From Kiritimatiellia bacterium (GTDB lineage: Bacteria > Verrucomicrobiota > Kiritimatiellia > CAIVKH01): a stretch of DNA of 64,000 bases. The notes under the pieces were generated by a model. The model searched no databases, was not told where the DNA came from, and saw only the letters and a list, made by a program, of their open reading frames with translations. Below, in pieces: positions 8,799 through 16,929 of this stretch. The first letter of the stretch is position 1. Every line of letters starts with the position of its first letter. A program made the translations under genes and the position numbers. The stretch lies in contig JAMLJG010000001.1 of the NCBI GenBank assembly GCA_023953695.1, positions 212,291-276,290 of the forward strand, in the 5' to 3' direction.

Positions 8799-9566
8799 AT
8801 GAAAAAGGTAATGGTTATGATTGTTGCTGCTTCGCTTGCAGCGACGAGCTCGTTCGCTGCGAACCTCGCAAGCGACAACGGAGGCAACTACAGTGGCGGC
8901 TGGACGAACAATTCGAATGGTGGTTCGGGCTTCTCGGCGTGGTCTATCACCGCGAATAATGGCACTGGCTTTGCCGGCGCCTTCATCGGCGATCCGGCGT
9001 CCGCTGGCATCAGCGGACTCAGCTCGACATCGTTTGGTCAGTTTGCGAGCCCGCAATTGTCCGGTGCGACGGTTGACGCGGGCCGTGGTTTCACCGGCGG
9101 TGCGCTCGCTGTGGGTCAGACCTTCAGCTTCGATTGGGGTGTGAACTGGGATTCCGATGGCGCCGGCAACAAGGGCTGGAATCTCTACAGCGGTGGCATT
9201 GGTGGCACGCAGCTCATCAACGTCAACATGGGTGGTTCTGCCGCCATCACGATTGATGATGGCGGTGGCGCAGCGACCCTGTTTTCGAACTATGGCACGG
9301 CTGCGATGACGATCAACATCGAGCAGTTGGCCACGGGCCTCCGCATCTATGCGACGGGCCGCGATGGCATCGAAACCTATGACAACACCTTCATTGGTGT
9401 GTCGGGCGTTGATTCCTTCAAGTTCTACTCGAGCGAGTTGGGCACGGGCGACAACCGCCAGCAGTACTTCAACAATCTGGCCGTTGTGCCGGAGCCGTCC
9501 ACGATCGTGTTGGGCGTTGTCGGTGTGCTCGGTCTGGCGATTGCTCGCCGCCGCGCTGCCAAATAA
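8799..9566 (+). CDS. PEP-CTERM anchored secreted protein
   Basis: 255 aa. Signal peptide MKKVMVMIVAASLAATSSFA, a Gly/Asn/Ser-rich beta-type body, and a C-terminal sorting signal: VPEPST, one TM helix, then ARRRAAK. PEP-CTERM proteins are processed by exosortase (EpsH/XrtA) and linked to exopolysaccharide export. A strong AAGGAGG lies 8 nt before the ATG, so high expression is likely. A terminator follows. No exosortase gene is in the window. Confidence 0.93.
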   Translation: MKKVMVMIVAASLAATSSFAANLASDNGGNYSGGWTNNSNGGSGFSAWSITANNGTGFAGAFIGDPASAGISGLSSTSFGQFASPQLSGATVDAGRGFTGGALAVGQTFSFDWGVNWDSDGAGNKGWNLYSGGIGGTQLINVNMGGSAAITIDDGGGAATLFSNYGTAAMTINIEQLATGLRIYATGRDGIETYDNTFIGVSGVDSFKFYSSELGTGDNRQQYFNNLAVVPEPSTIVLGVVGVLGLAIARRRAAK

Positions 9567-9590
9567 TTTCGCTGCATAGCGAAAATGCGC

Positions 9591-9625
9591 AAAGGCTCGG
9601 GAGCGATCCCGAGTCTTTGTTGTTT
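9591..9625 (+). terminator. Terminator after the PEP-CTERM gene
   Basis: Stem GGCTCGGGA (9594-9602) with TCCCGAGTC (9607-9615), loop GCGA, then TTTGTTGTTT. Confidence 0.8.
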
Positions 9626-9703
9626 AACCGCGTGGCGAGCGAGCGAGAGGCGGCGTGAGGGGAACGAGTTTCGATCGGCGCGCTTGGAGGGGAAGCGCTG
9701 TGC

Positions 9704-10165
9704 CTATTCGGGAAATGCGTCGCCGAGGGTGAATCGGGGTGGCGGGGTGCGTTTTTGTTCGCGCGCCACGTCGCGATCGAGGCGGTCGAGCCATTCGAGA
9801 AATGAGACACAGGACATGGCTTGCGCGTTGACGGCGGTGACGGTGTTGCGCTCGAGAGTGTCGGCCGTGACGACGCAGATTTCGGCGGGCGCAGGATCGG
9901 CGTGAACCGATTGCTCTATGACCGCGTCGGCGGTTTGGCGTTCTGGTGAATAGGTTAGGTGGAGGTTGCCTGCGCGATAGGATTCGCTGCTGGCGGAGCG
10001 GCCATCGAAGACAATTTCGACTCGCTGTGCGAGGGCGTGGGCGAGGCGGTCAATTTTTCGGATGAGCCGTTCGCGCGCCTGGCGCATATCGTGCGGGCGC
10101 AGGCGGGCGAGGGAGGGATCGCGATAGAGCAGGCTGTAGCCGTCAATGATCAGTCGCCGGATCAT
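9704..10165 (-). CDS. NYN-domain (YacP/Rae1-like) ribonuclease-fold protein
   Basis: 153 aa. The PIN-like NYN pattern is visible: RLIIDGYSLL with the first metal-binding Asp, VEIVFDGRS, and ICVVTADTLERNTV. YacP/Rae1 family proteins are ribosome-associated mRNA endonucleases; the same role here is inference. It starts 6 nt after the lacI-type gene ends, on the same strand, so the two are likely cotranscribed. Confidence 0.8.
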   Translation of the reverse strand: MIRRLIIDGYSLLYRDPSLARLRPHDMRQARERLIRKIDRLAHALAQRVEIVFDGRSASSESYRAGNLHLTYSPERQTADAVIEQSVHADPAPAEICVVTADTLERNTVTAVNAQAMSCVSFLEWLDRLDRDVAREQKRTPPPRFTLGDAFPE

Positions 10166-10171
10166 GAAGGT

Positions 10172-11194
10172 TCATGGGCGGTGGGGGGCGGGGCCGGTGG
10201 ATTCGCGCGCGATCATCTGGACGGGCAGTGTTTTCTGAAGCAGTTTTGAATCGCCATTGAAGAGGGCGAGCGCGGCATCCACGGCGAGGCTGCCGATGTG
10301 GAAGAGGTCGTGGCGGATGGTGCTGAGTCCGGGGTTGGTGAATGCGGAGGCGGGGGTGTCATCCACGCCGAGGACGGAAATATCATCGGGCACGCGCAAT
10401 TTGCGCTCTTTGAGGAGGCGCATGGCGCCGATGGCCATTTTGTCGTTTCCGCCCATGAGGGCGGTGATGCGCGGGTTGCGGTCGAGGAGCCACTGAGCGG
10501 CTTCATAACCGCCTTGTTCACTGAACCAGCCGTCTGCCCAGGGGAGGTCTTCTTCGCGAAGGCCGCTGGCGACGCAGGCGTCAATGAATGTATTTCGAAA
10601 TTCCAACGCGGTGTGGGTATTGGTTCCGCTGAGGATGCCGATTTGGCGATGGCCGAGGCCGAGGAGGTGATCGGCGGCGATGCGCGCGGTTTCCTTGTAG
10701 TCGGCGGCGACGTAGCTGAGTTTGTGGCCCGGCATGAAGTGGTTGACGAGGACGACGGGGAGCTGCTCGGTTTCGAGGCGGGTGAGGTATTCGTCGTAGA
10801 TAGAGGAGCCGATGAAGAGGGCGGCGTCCACGCGTTTGGAGGTGAGCAGGGCGACGTGTTCGCCGGTGGAGACGAAGCGCTGATTGGCGACGTCGAGGAG
10901 GACTTTGTATCCGATTTCGGATGCGCGGTCATAGATTCCGCTCACGATTTCGCCGAAGTAGGTGTCGGAGAAGACGTGGTTGAGATCCGGCATGACGACG
11001 CTGAGGACGTGGCTGGAGCGCGATGCGAGGCTTCGCGCGAACACGTTGGGTTGGTATTGATGGCGCTCAACGGCCTTGAGGACTTTTTCGCGTGTGCTGG
11101 CGCTGATTCGCGGGTTGTTGTTGAGAACCAGCGAAACGGTGCTCAGTGAAACTCCACACTCTTCAGCGATATCTTTGATTGTCGTGCGCGCCAT
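10172..11194 (-). CDS. LacI-family transcriptional regulator
   Basis: 340 aa. N-terminal HTH TIKDIAEECGVSLSTVSLVL (residues 5-24) with hinge helix, then a periplasmic-binding-protein-like sensor domain (VMPDLNHVFSDTYFGEI, VLGVDDTPASAFTNPGLSTI). Normally sugar-responsive repressors. No sugar-uptake or glycosidase operon is adjacent, so the target is unknown. Confidence 0.94.
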   Translation of the reverse strand: MARTTIKDIAEECGVSLSTVSLVLNNNPRISASTREKVLKAVERHQYQPNVFARSLASRSSHVLSVVMPDLNHVFSDTYFGEIVSGIYDRASEIGYKVLLDVANQRFVSTGEHVALLTSKRVDAALFIGSSIYDEYLTRLETEQLPVVLVNHFMPGHKLSYVAADYKETARIAADHLLGLGHRQIGILSGTNTHTALEFRNTFIDACVASGLREEDLPWADGWFSEQGGYEAAQWLLDRNPRITALMGGNDKMAIGAMRLLKERKLRVPDDISVLGVDDTPASAFTNPGLSTIRHDLFHIGSLAVDAALALFNGDSKLLQKTLPVQMIARESTGPAPHRP

Positions 11195-11263
11195 GAGTAA
11201 ACCCTTTTACGATGGTGCATTGTGCGTCCTGCGCGGGGCTGGCGCAATGGAAAAGATGGCGAT

Positions 11264-12466
11264 TCAAGGTTCGCCGATTTTCCAGCGCTCGTAGCGTGGG
11301 TCTTCTTTGATGGCTCGGATGACGGGGATATCGCGGGCGAACCAGGAGTCGGTGGCAGGGCGGAGGGCGAGGGGGATTTGATCGAGGTCTTTCCACGCTT
11401 CGTCGGCGTGGTTTGTGCCGTAGGCGATGGCGGCGCGGAGGAGTGTGGCTTCTTCGTCTTTTGCATCGCCGAGGGCGGTGTTCACGATGTGGAGCGCGCG
11501 GTCGAAGTGGCCGCCGAAGAGGGAGAGGTAGATGTAGTAGCGGGCGAAGGCGTGGCCGCGCTCGCTGGCAACGAATTTTTCGAGGTCGTCCAGGCGTTTG
11601 TCGGAGGGGGTTATGAAGTAGGCGCAGAGGGAGAGGTCGTAGTAGAGGGCAGGGTGGGCGGCGCCTGCTTTGCGTATGTTTTGGAGATGGAGGATGGCGG
11701 TTGTCCAGTTGCCGCTTTGCATGGGTTGTTTGAGGGCGGCGAGTTCGTCGGCGATGGTGGGGAGGGCGGTGTCGGGGTTTGCGGTGTCGGGCAGGGAGAA
11801 TAGGGCTTTGGCGTATGCTGCGAATCCAGCTTCGCGCGCCATGCGGGTGACGAGTTTCCGTTCGCTTAGGAGGCGTTTGCTGATTTCGAGGAGTTCGGGG
11901 TTGGTGAGGTTGGCGCTGATTTTCCCGGCTGTTTCGAGGTCGTTGTTGCGGAGGGCACCCATGATTTGGAAGTAGTGCGTGGTGAGGTCGGTGGGGGCGA
12001 AGCGCACGGCGCGACGCAGCGCTTTTTCGGCTTCGGCATCGCGGTTGAGGAGCATGAGGGTGCCGCTGCGTTCGGCGAGGAAGGTGGGGTGGTTGGGATA
12101 TTGCTCGAGGAGTCGGTCCCAGGCTTCCAGGGCGAGTCCGAAGGATTCGGTGTTGTTGTAGATGCGGCCGGCGAGGGCGATGATGATGGGCGAGCCGGGC
12201 GCGGTGGCGTCGGCTTTTTGGATGAGTTGTTCGGCCTTTTTCCACTGGCCTTCGACGAATGCCTGCTGGGCATCGAGGAAGAACTTGGAGGCTTGCTCGA
12301 TGATGGGCGCGGTATCAAGGTCCGCCTGCACGCGGCGGGGGACGGGCGCGGTGAAGGCCCAGGGTTCGTTGGCGGGGAGTTCGCGCGCGGGGAGGAGCAG
12401 TGTGAGGGCGGCGAGTCCGAGGCCGCGAAGGGCGGCGTGGCGAGGAATGTATTTTCGAGTGGCCAT
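11264..12466 (-). CDS. Exported TPR-type protein
   Basis: 400 aa from the ATG at 12466 (MATRKYIPRHAALRG...), with a basic N-terminus and a hydrophobic segment LGLAALTLLLPA consistent with export. An upstream TTG at 12502 is the alternative start. Several degenerate TPR helices follow (AQQAFVEGQWKKAEQLIQKA, AGRIYNNTESFGLALEAWDR, LFGGHFDRALHIVNTAL). No enzyme motif. Function unknown. Confidence 0.75.
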   Translation of the reverse strand: MATRKYIPRHAALRGLGLAALTLLLPARELPANEPWAFTAPVPRRVQADLDTAPIIEQASKFFLDAQQAFVEGQWKKAEQLIQKADATAPGSPIIIALAGRIYNNTESFGLALEAWDRLLEQYPNHPTFLAERSGTLMLLNRDAEAEKALRRAVRFAPTDLTTHYFQIMGALRNNDLETAGKISANLTNPELLEISKRLLSERKLVTRMAREAGFAAYAKALFSLPDTANPDTALPTIADELAALKQPMQSGNWTTAILHLQNIRKAGAAHPALYYDLSLCAYFITPSDKRLDDLEKFVASERGHAFARYYIYLSLFGGHFDRALHIVNTALGDAKDEEATLLRAAIAYGTNHADEAWKDLDQIPLALRPATDSWFARDIPVIRAIKEDPRYERWKIGEP

Positions 12467-12672
12467 GTGGGAACGATGGACAGATGCGGCGCGGTTGGGC
12501 AATCAAAAATGAGGTGTTTGCTTCGGGTTTCTCGCGCAATCGGGAGGGTGGGTGGGGGGCGGGGTTGAGGATTATTTGAATAGCGGCGACCTTTTTGCGT
12601 CTCAGCTTCAGATGGCAATGGAATCCGGGAGGATTTCTGGTATAAGGAAGAATGTATCTGGGAGATCAAGCG

Positions 12673-13608
12673 ATGAAACTGTATTCCGTTTTGTTGGCAG
12701 GCTTGTTGGCGGTGGGTGGCGTGGCGCGCGCTGAGGCGCCGATTCGCGCGGTGGTGTTGGAGTTTCAGGATCAGACGGGCCAACGCTCCGATGCGCTCCT
12801 GGGCGGCGCGATTGCGCCGGGTGCGATTGCGGAGAAGGGGGTGTTCCTCATCGGCAAGGCGCTGGCGAATAAGGAGGGGTTTGTGCTGGTGGATCGTCGC
12901 GATTTGCTGGCGCAGATGGAGAAGTTGCGCCCGATGGATGGCGGGGCGACGACGCCGACGAAGCCTTCGTTTATTCAGGCGGCGCAGGCGCTGCGCGCGG
13001 ATGTGGTGTTGCGCGGGACGCTGATGAGTCTTTCGACGGGCAAGCAATTGGTGAATCAGGGTGGGAGTCAGGCGGAGTTCACGGTGTTGACGACGCGGGT
13101 GGGGCTTGAGGCGTTGGATGCAAAGGATGGCACGGTGATTGCGGCGAGCGATGGGGTGGCGAAGCAGAGTTTTCGTCAGACGGCGGCGTTGGCGACTTCG
13201 CTGAGCGAGGATGATGTGTTGCAGTTGGTGGAGAAGGCGCTGAACGATGCGGCGGTTCCATTGGAGAAGCGGCTGGCGGCGCGGACGGAGGCGGAGCGGA
13301 ATCGGCCGATGGTGGCGTTGTCGGTGAAGACGGATGCGGATCCGGCGTTGATCGAGGTGGATGGTGTTCTGGTCGGCAGCTCGCCATTGGTGAGTTTGCA
13401 GGTCTATCAGGGCGATCACGTTTTGACGATTGGCAAGCCGGGCTATCAGCAGGTGACGAAGCGGATTCTGTTGGAGAAGGACACGGAGATCGAAGTGCCG
13501 ATGTTGCGCGAGCAGTTGACGGCGGATGAGCTGAAGCAGATCTATGAGAAGATCGAGCTGAAGGTGATTCAGGCGGAGCCGGGGTTGATTATTCACACGA
13601 TCGAATAG
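12673..13608 (+). CDS. Secreted CsgG-like protein with PEGA domain
   Basis: 311 aa from the ATG at 12673, RBS GGGAG. Signal peptide MKLYSVLLAGLLAVGGVARA. The N-terminal half resembles the CsgG-type fold (VVLEFQDQTGQ, FVLVDRRDLLAQMEKL, ADVVLRGTL). A PEGA-like beta domain follows at ~residues 215-265 (ALIEVDGVLVGSSPLVSLQV, HVLTIGKPGYQ). Probably an outer-membrane or cell-surface protein. A second CsgG-like protein is at 26277-27248. Opens a run of cell-envelope genes. Confidence 0.75.
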   Translation: MKLYSVLLAGLLAVGGVARAEAPIRAVVLEFQDQTGQRSDALLGGAIAPGAIAEKGVFLIGKALANKEGFVLVDRRDLLAQMEKLRPMDGGATTPTKPSFIQAAQALRADVVLRGTLMSLSTGKQLVNQGGSQAEFTVLTTRVGLEALDAKDGTVIAASDGVAKQSFRQTAALATSLSEDDVLQLVEKALNDAAVPLEKRLAARTEAERNRPMVALSVKTDADPALIEVDGVLVGSSPLVSLQVYQGDHVLTIGKPGYQQVTKRILLEKDTEIEVPMLREQLTADELKQIYEKIELKVIQAEPGLIIHTIE

Positions 13609-13618
13609 CTGCACGGCG

Positions 13619-14173
13619 ATGTGGAATGCGGCGGCAGTTGCGCTCGATAGTGTTGGCCATGTAGCGGGGTGGGCGGCGGTTGTGCTGCTGTGTTGTGTGG
13701 GGGTGGCGCTGTGCGGCATTGGCCTTTCGGGCATGTGGCTGGTCGTGGGGGCGAGCGCGATTGCGACGATGCTTTCGTCCAGCGGGTTTCCGACGTGGAC
13801 GGGCGTCGTGGTGATTGCGGTGTTGGCTGCTTGCGTAGATGTGGCGGAGTGGTGCGCGGGGCATTGGGGGGTGCGTCGGCGCGGGGGCTCGCGGCTGGCT
13901 GCGTTGGCGGCGACGTTTGGCGGGTTGTTGGGGGCATTTCTCGGGTTGTTCATCCCGATTTTTCTGATGGGCAGTTTGCTCGGCATGATGGCGGGCAGCT
14001 TTACGTGCGCTTATTTGGTGGAGCGGCATCGGTTGCAGAGTGCGGGGCCGGCTGTGCGGATTGCGATGGGGGCGTTTCTGGCGAGTTTGTCGGTGGTGCT
14101 GCTGAAGATTACGGCGGGCATCGGGATGGCGCTGTGGCTGTGGATTGGGTTGGTGGTGTCCAGTGCGAGCTGA
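13619..14173 (+). CDS. DUF456-like integral membrane protein
   Basis: 184 aa, mostly hydrophobic, about five TM segments rich in Gly and Ala, with glycine-zipper-like stretches (GLLGAFLGLFIPIFLMG). Layout fits DUF456 proteins, whose function is unknown. It starts 10 nt after the CsgG/PEGA gene and its end overlaps the next gene. Confidence 0.7.
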   Translation: MWNAAAVALDSVGHVAGWAAVVLLCCVGVALCGIGLSGMWLVVGASAIATMLSSSGFPTWTGVVVIAVLAACVDVAEWCAGHWGVRRRGGSRLAALAATFGGLLGAFLGLFIPIFLMGSLLGMMAGSFTCAYLVERHRLQSAGPAVRIAMGAFLASLSVVLLKITAGIGMALWLWIGLVVSSAS

Positions 14174-16130
14174 TGGGCGAAAGTTCCAAGCGTTGGAAGT
14201 CCTGGGGAGGGCTTTTTCCAAGCGTTGGAAGTTTTGTTTGGCGGCGTTGTTTGCGCTGCCGGTTTTGGGGGAGGGTGTGGATTTTTCGGTGGTGGAGCGG
14301 GAGTCGTTGGATCGCGCGTTGGGGGCGATGAATGCGGGGGTGTTGGACCTCGGTTTCAAGAAGGATGTGGGGGAGCCGCGCTCGGCGTTGAATTGGGTTC
14401 GCGGCGCGCTGGAGCGTCCGTTGGAGCTCAATCGGGCGGGGCAGGAGTTGTGGGATTGCGCGGTGGCGGGAGAGGCGGAGGGTTGGTGGCGCGTTGCGGC
14501 GAAGCAGTTGGAGGTGGGGCCGCTTGCGGGGCCTGCGGTGGGGGGCGATGTGGCGGCGCCGGAGTGGCGTGGCGCGTCGGCGGAGTTGGGCGCGGCGCTG
14601 AGTGCTTTTTTTGTGGCGGCGGTTCAGGCGGAGCAGGCGCTGGATCGCGCATTTGCGGGGTTGTCGGAGTTTGAGTTGCAGTATTTGGCTGCGAGCACGC
14701 TGGCGGGTGGTTTCAATCTCGAGGATGAGGAGGCGACGCGCGCGGCGTTTGGGGGGGCGGGGATTTCGGCGCTGGCGTTGGAGGATGTGTTGGCGGAGGG
14801 GAAGGCGTTGGATGCGACGCCGGGGGCGACGCGCTATTTGGATGCGGCGCTGAAGGTGGATCGCGGCGCGGTGTTGTCGGCGGGGCTTATTTTTCAGCGG
14901 GCGGTTTTTGCGTTTGGCGAGGCGGCGGAGAGGGTGAGGGAGTGGCCGGGGTCGGATTTGGAGTGGGATACGCCGTTGGGGCGGATTGCGGTGGTTGTGA
15001 GTGAGGGGGCGGTGGTGACGAATGCGGCGCTGCTGGTGGTGAATCCGCGCGGCGACACGGTGTATCGCGGGGGTGTGGGCTCGGCGAATGGGCTGGTGGG
15101 GAATCGGCTGGCGGCGATTGTGGATTTGGGCGGCGACGATGTCTATCAGGGCGACGGCTTGTTCGCTGCCGGTGCGGCGCTTTTTGGTGTTGCGGTGGCG
15201 CTGGATGGCGCGGGATCGGATGTGTGGCGGGCGGCGTATGTGGGGCAGGGTGCGGGCTTTTTCGGCGTGGGCTGGGTCGAAGATCGCGCGGGGGATGATG
15301 GGTATTGGGCGCGTTCGTTTGGGCAGGGCGCGGCGGTGGCGGGGGTGGGTGTTTTGGCGGATGGCGCGGGGGGCGATTCGTACTCGGTGGGCTGGCAGGG
15401 GCAGGGTTTTGCGGGGTGGATGGGGTTTGGGTTGTTGGTGGATCGCGCGGGGGCGGATCGGTATTTTGCGGGTGGGCGCGAGTGGGATTATGAGCGGAAT
15501 CCGGATCGCTATTTGAGTTTGTCGCAGGGGTTCTCGATTGGGGCGCGTCCCTTCGCTGGGGGCGGGGTGGGCGCGTTGATTGATCTGTCGGGCAATGATG
15601 TTTATGACGCAGATGTGTTTGGGCAGGGAGCGAGCTATTATTACAGCGCGGGATTTCTTCTCGATGGCGATGGGCACGATCGCTATGCGGTTCATCACTA
15701 TGGGCAGGGGTGCGGGATTCATTTGAGTTTGGGGCTGTTGGCGGATTTTGGGGGCGACGATTTTTACAAGGGCGGAACGCTGGCGCAGGGCGCGGCGCAC
15801 GATTTCGGAGTGGGTGGCTTGTTGGATCGAGCGGGGAACGACACCTATGTGGCGAATCGAGATGCGCAGGGGCATGGGATGAACAATGCGCTGGGCTGGC
15901 TGGTGGATGGGGCGGGGGACGATGTGTATTCGGGGCGCGATGTGGATTCGACTCAGGGCATTGGGAACAGTGGGGGCACGCGCGAGTCGGGGAGTGTGGG
16001 GCTGTTGCTCGATCTCGGGGGGAAGGATCGCTATTCGAGTGCGGGAGGGGATGATCGGGCGCTGCTTCGGCCGCTTTATGGCGTCATTTATGATGTGAAT
16101 TCAGCGCCGAGCGAAGGCGGTGCGCCGTGA
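14163..16130 (+). CDS. Secreted protein with eleven DxxGxDxY...QG repeats
   Basis: About 655 aa. The start is uncertain: GTG 14163 is favoured, TTG 14145 or 14193 are possible, all upstream of the hydrophobic signal FCLAALFALPVLG. The N-terminal 290 residues are Ala/Glu-rich and helical. From ~residue 310 eleven 26-27-residue repeats follow (DLSGNDVYDADVFGQG, DGDGHDRYAVHHYGQG, DRAGNDTYVANRDAQG and relatives), spaced by short hydrophobic GxGxL stretches. This suggests a beta-solenoid with Asp-lined, possibly Ca-binding, turns; it is not canonical RTX. The first codons run through the phased palindromes at 14184-14230. Function unknown. Confidence 0.75.
   Translation: MRADGRKFQALEVLGRAFSKRWKFCLAALFALPVLGEGVDFSVVERESLDRALGAMNAGVLDLGFKKDVGEPRSALNWVRGALERPLELNRAGQELWDCAVAGEAEGWWRVAAKQLEVGPLAGPAVGGDVAAPEWRGASAELGAALSAFFVAAVQAEQALDRAFAGLSEFELQYLAASTLAGGFNLEDEEATRAAFGGAGISALALEDVLAEGKALDATPGATRYLDAALKVDRGAVLSAGLIFQRAVFAFGEAAERVREWPGSDLEWDTPLGRIAVVVSEGAVVTNAALLVVNPRGDTVYRGGVGSANGLVGNRLAAIVDLGGDDVYQGDGLFAAGAALFGVAVALDGAGSDVWRAAYVGQGAGFFGVGWVEDRAGDDGYWARSFGQGAAVAGVGVLADGAGGDSYSVGWQGQGFAGWMGFGLLVDRAGADRYFAGGREWDYERNPDRYLSLSQGFSIGARPFAGGGVGALIDLSGNDVYDADVFGQGASYYYSAGFLLDGDGHDRYAVHHYGQGCGIHLSLGLLADFGGDDFYKGGTLAQGAAHDFGVGGLLDRAGNDTYVANRDAQGHGMNNALGWLVDGAGDDVYSGRDVDSTQGIGNSGGTRESGSVGLLLDLGGKDRYSSAGGDDRALLRPLYGVIYDVNSAPSEGGAP
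14184..14230. repeat. Two phased TTCCAA/TTGGAA palindromes
   Basis: TTCCAAGCGTTGGAA occurs twice, at 14184-14198 and 14216-14230, start-to-start 32 bp, each followed by GT. They lie across the end of the DUF456 gene and inside the 5' coding part of the repeat-protein gene, just ahead of its signal peptide. Confidence 0.8.
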
Positions 16131-16888
16131 TGCGCCGGGTCGCTGTTTGGGCGTTTTTGTGTGTGGCGTCGCTCGGCGCGCGCGCGGTATCGGCGGCGTC
16201 GCCTGACTACGACGCGCTGCTCTATCGCGCGCTTCGCTATGGGAACACGGAAGAGCGGCGCGAGCAGAAGGAGGATGCGCGACAGGCGTTGTTTGCCGTG
16301 GGCGCGGACGCGCTGCGCGAAGTGATGGCGCGGGCTCATTATGAAAATGTGATGCTGCAGGTGTTCGCATTCGAGTTGGTCAGCGGGCACGTGCCGGCGG
16401 AGGCGGGTGTGCCGGTTCTTGCGGAGTTCTTGAATTCGGAACACGAGCAAACGCGCCGCGTTGCGGCGTATCTGCTCGGATTTTATCCGCGCGCGGAGGA
16501 CCAGGTTCCCGCGCTGATGGGGATGCTGAGCGAGGAGAAGCTGCGCGGTGTGGCGTTGCGCACGTTGGGGAAGTGGAAGGTGGACGCGGTGCGGCCCGTT
16601 GCGCGCGAGCTGCTCCGAGACGAATCGGAGCGGATTCGGATTGCGGCGTGCAATGCGTTGGGCGCGTTTGCGGATCCCGCTGATCTCTCCGCGCTGATTG
16701 AGGCGATGGGCGATGGCGCGTTGTTGGTGCGCAATGGGGCGACGCGGGCGGTGTTGCAATGCGGCGCGGCGGCGAGGGCGGTATTGGAGGCGACGCTGCC
16801 GGAGAGCGAGGGGACGAAGCGCCGGCAAATCGAGCAGGCGCTGCGCGTGTTGAAGGGCGAATGGGAGGGCGAGTTGCCCTACTATTGA
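16130..16888 (+). CDS. Secreted HEAT-repeat protein
   Basis: 252 aa, ATG at 16130 sharing its A with the upstream TGA (GTG 16127 also possible). Signal peptide MRRVAVWAFLCVASLGARAVSA. Helical HEAT-type repeats follow: RRVAAYLLGFYPRAEDQVPALMG, RGVALRTLGKWKVDAVRPV and RIAACNALGAFADPADLSALI in pieces of ~31 residues. HEAT scaffolds bind proteins. Tight coupling suggests it acts together with the repeat protein upstream. Confidence 0.8.
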   Translation: MRRVAVWAFLCVASLGARAVSAASPDYDALLYRALRYGNTEERREQKEDARQALFAVGADALREVMARAHYENVMLQVFAFELVSGHVPAEAGVPVLAEFLNSEHEQTRRVAAYLLGFYPRAEDQVPALMGMLSEEKLRGVALRTLGKWKVDAVRPVARELLRDESERIRIAACNALGAFADPADLSALIEAMGDGALLVRNGATRAVLQCGAAARAVLEATLPESEGTKRRQIEQALRVLKGEWEGELPYY

Positions 16889-16929
16889 GTCCTTTTCGGG
16901 CGCAGGTGACTTCGCTATTCTGCCGGGCT

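Noticed and set aside
10298..11149. Plus-strand open frame opposite the LacI gene
   Set aside because: Mirror of the regulator's coding sequence; no start signal or motif.
14109..15875. Long open frame on the minus strand opposite the repeat protein
   Set aside because: It is Arg/Pro/His-rich, as expected from the reverse of GC-rich coding DNA, and has no motif. The plus-strand frame has a signal peptide and regular repeats.
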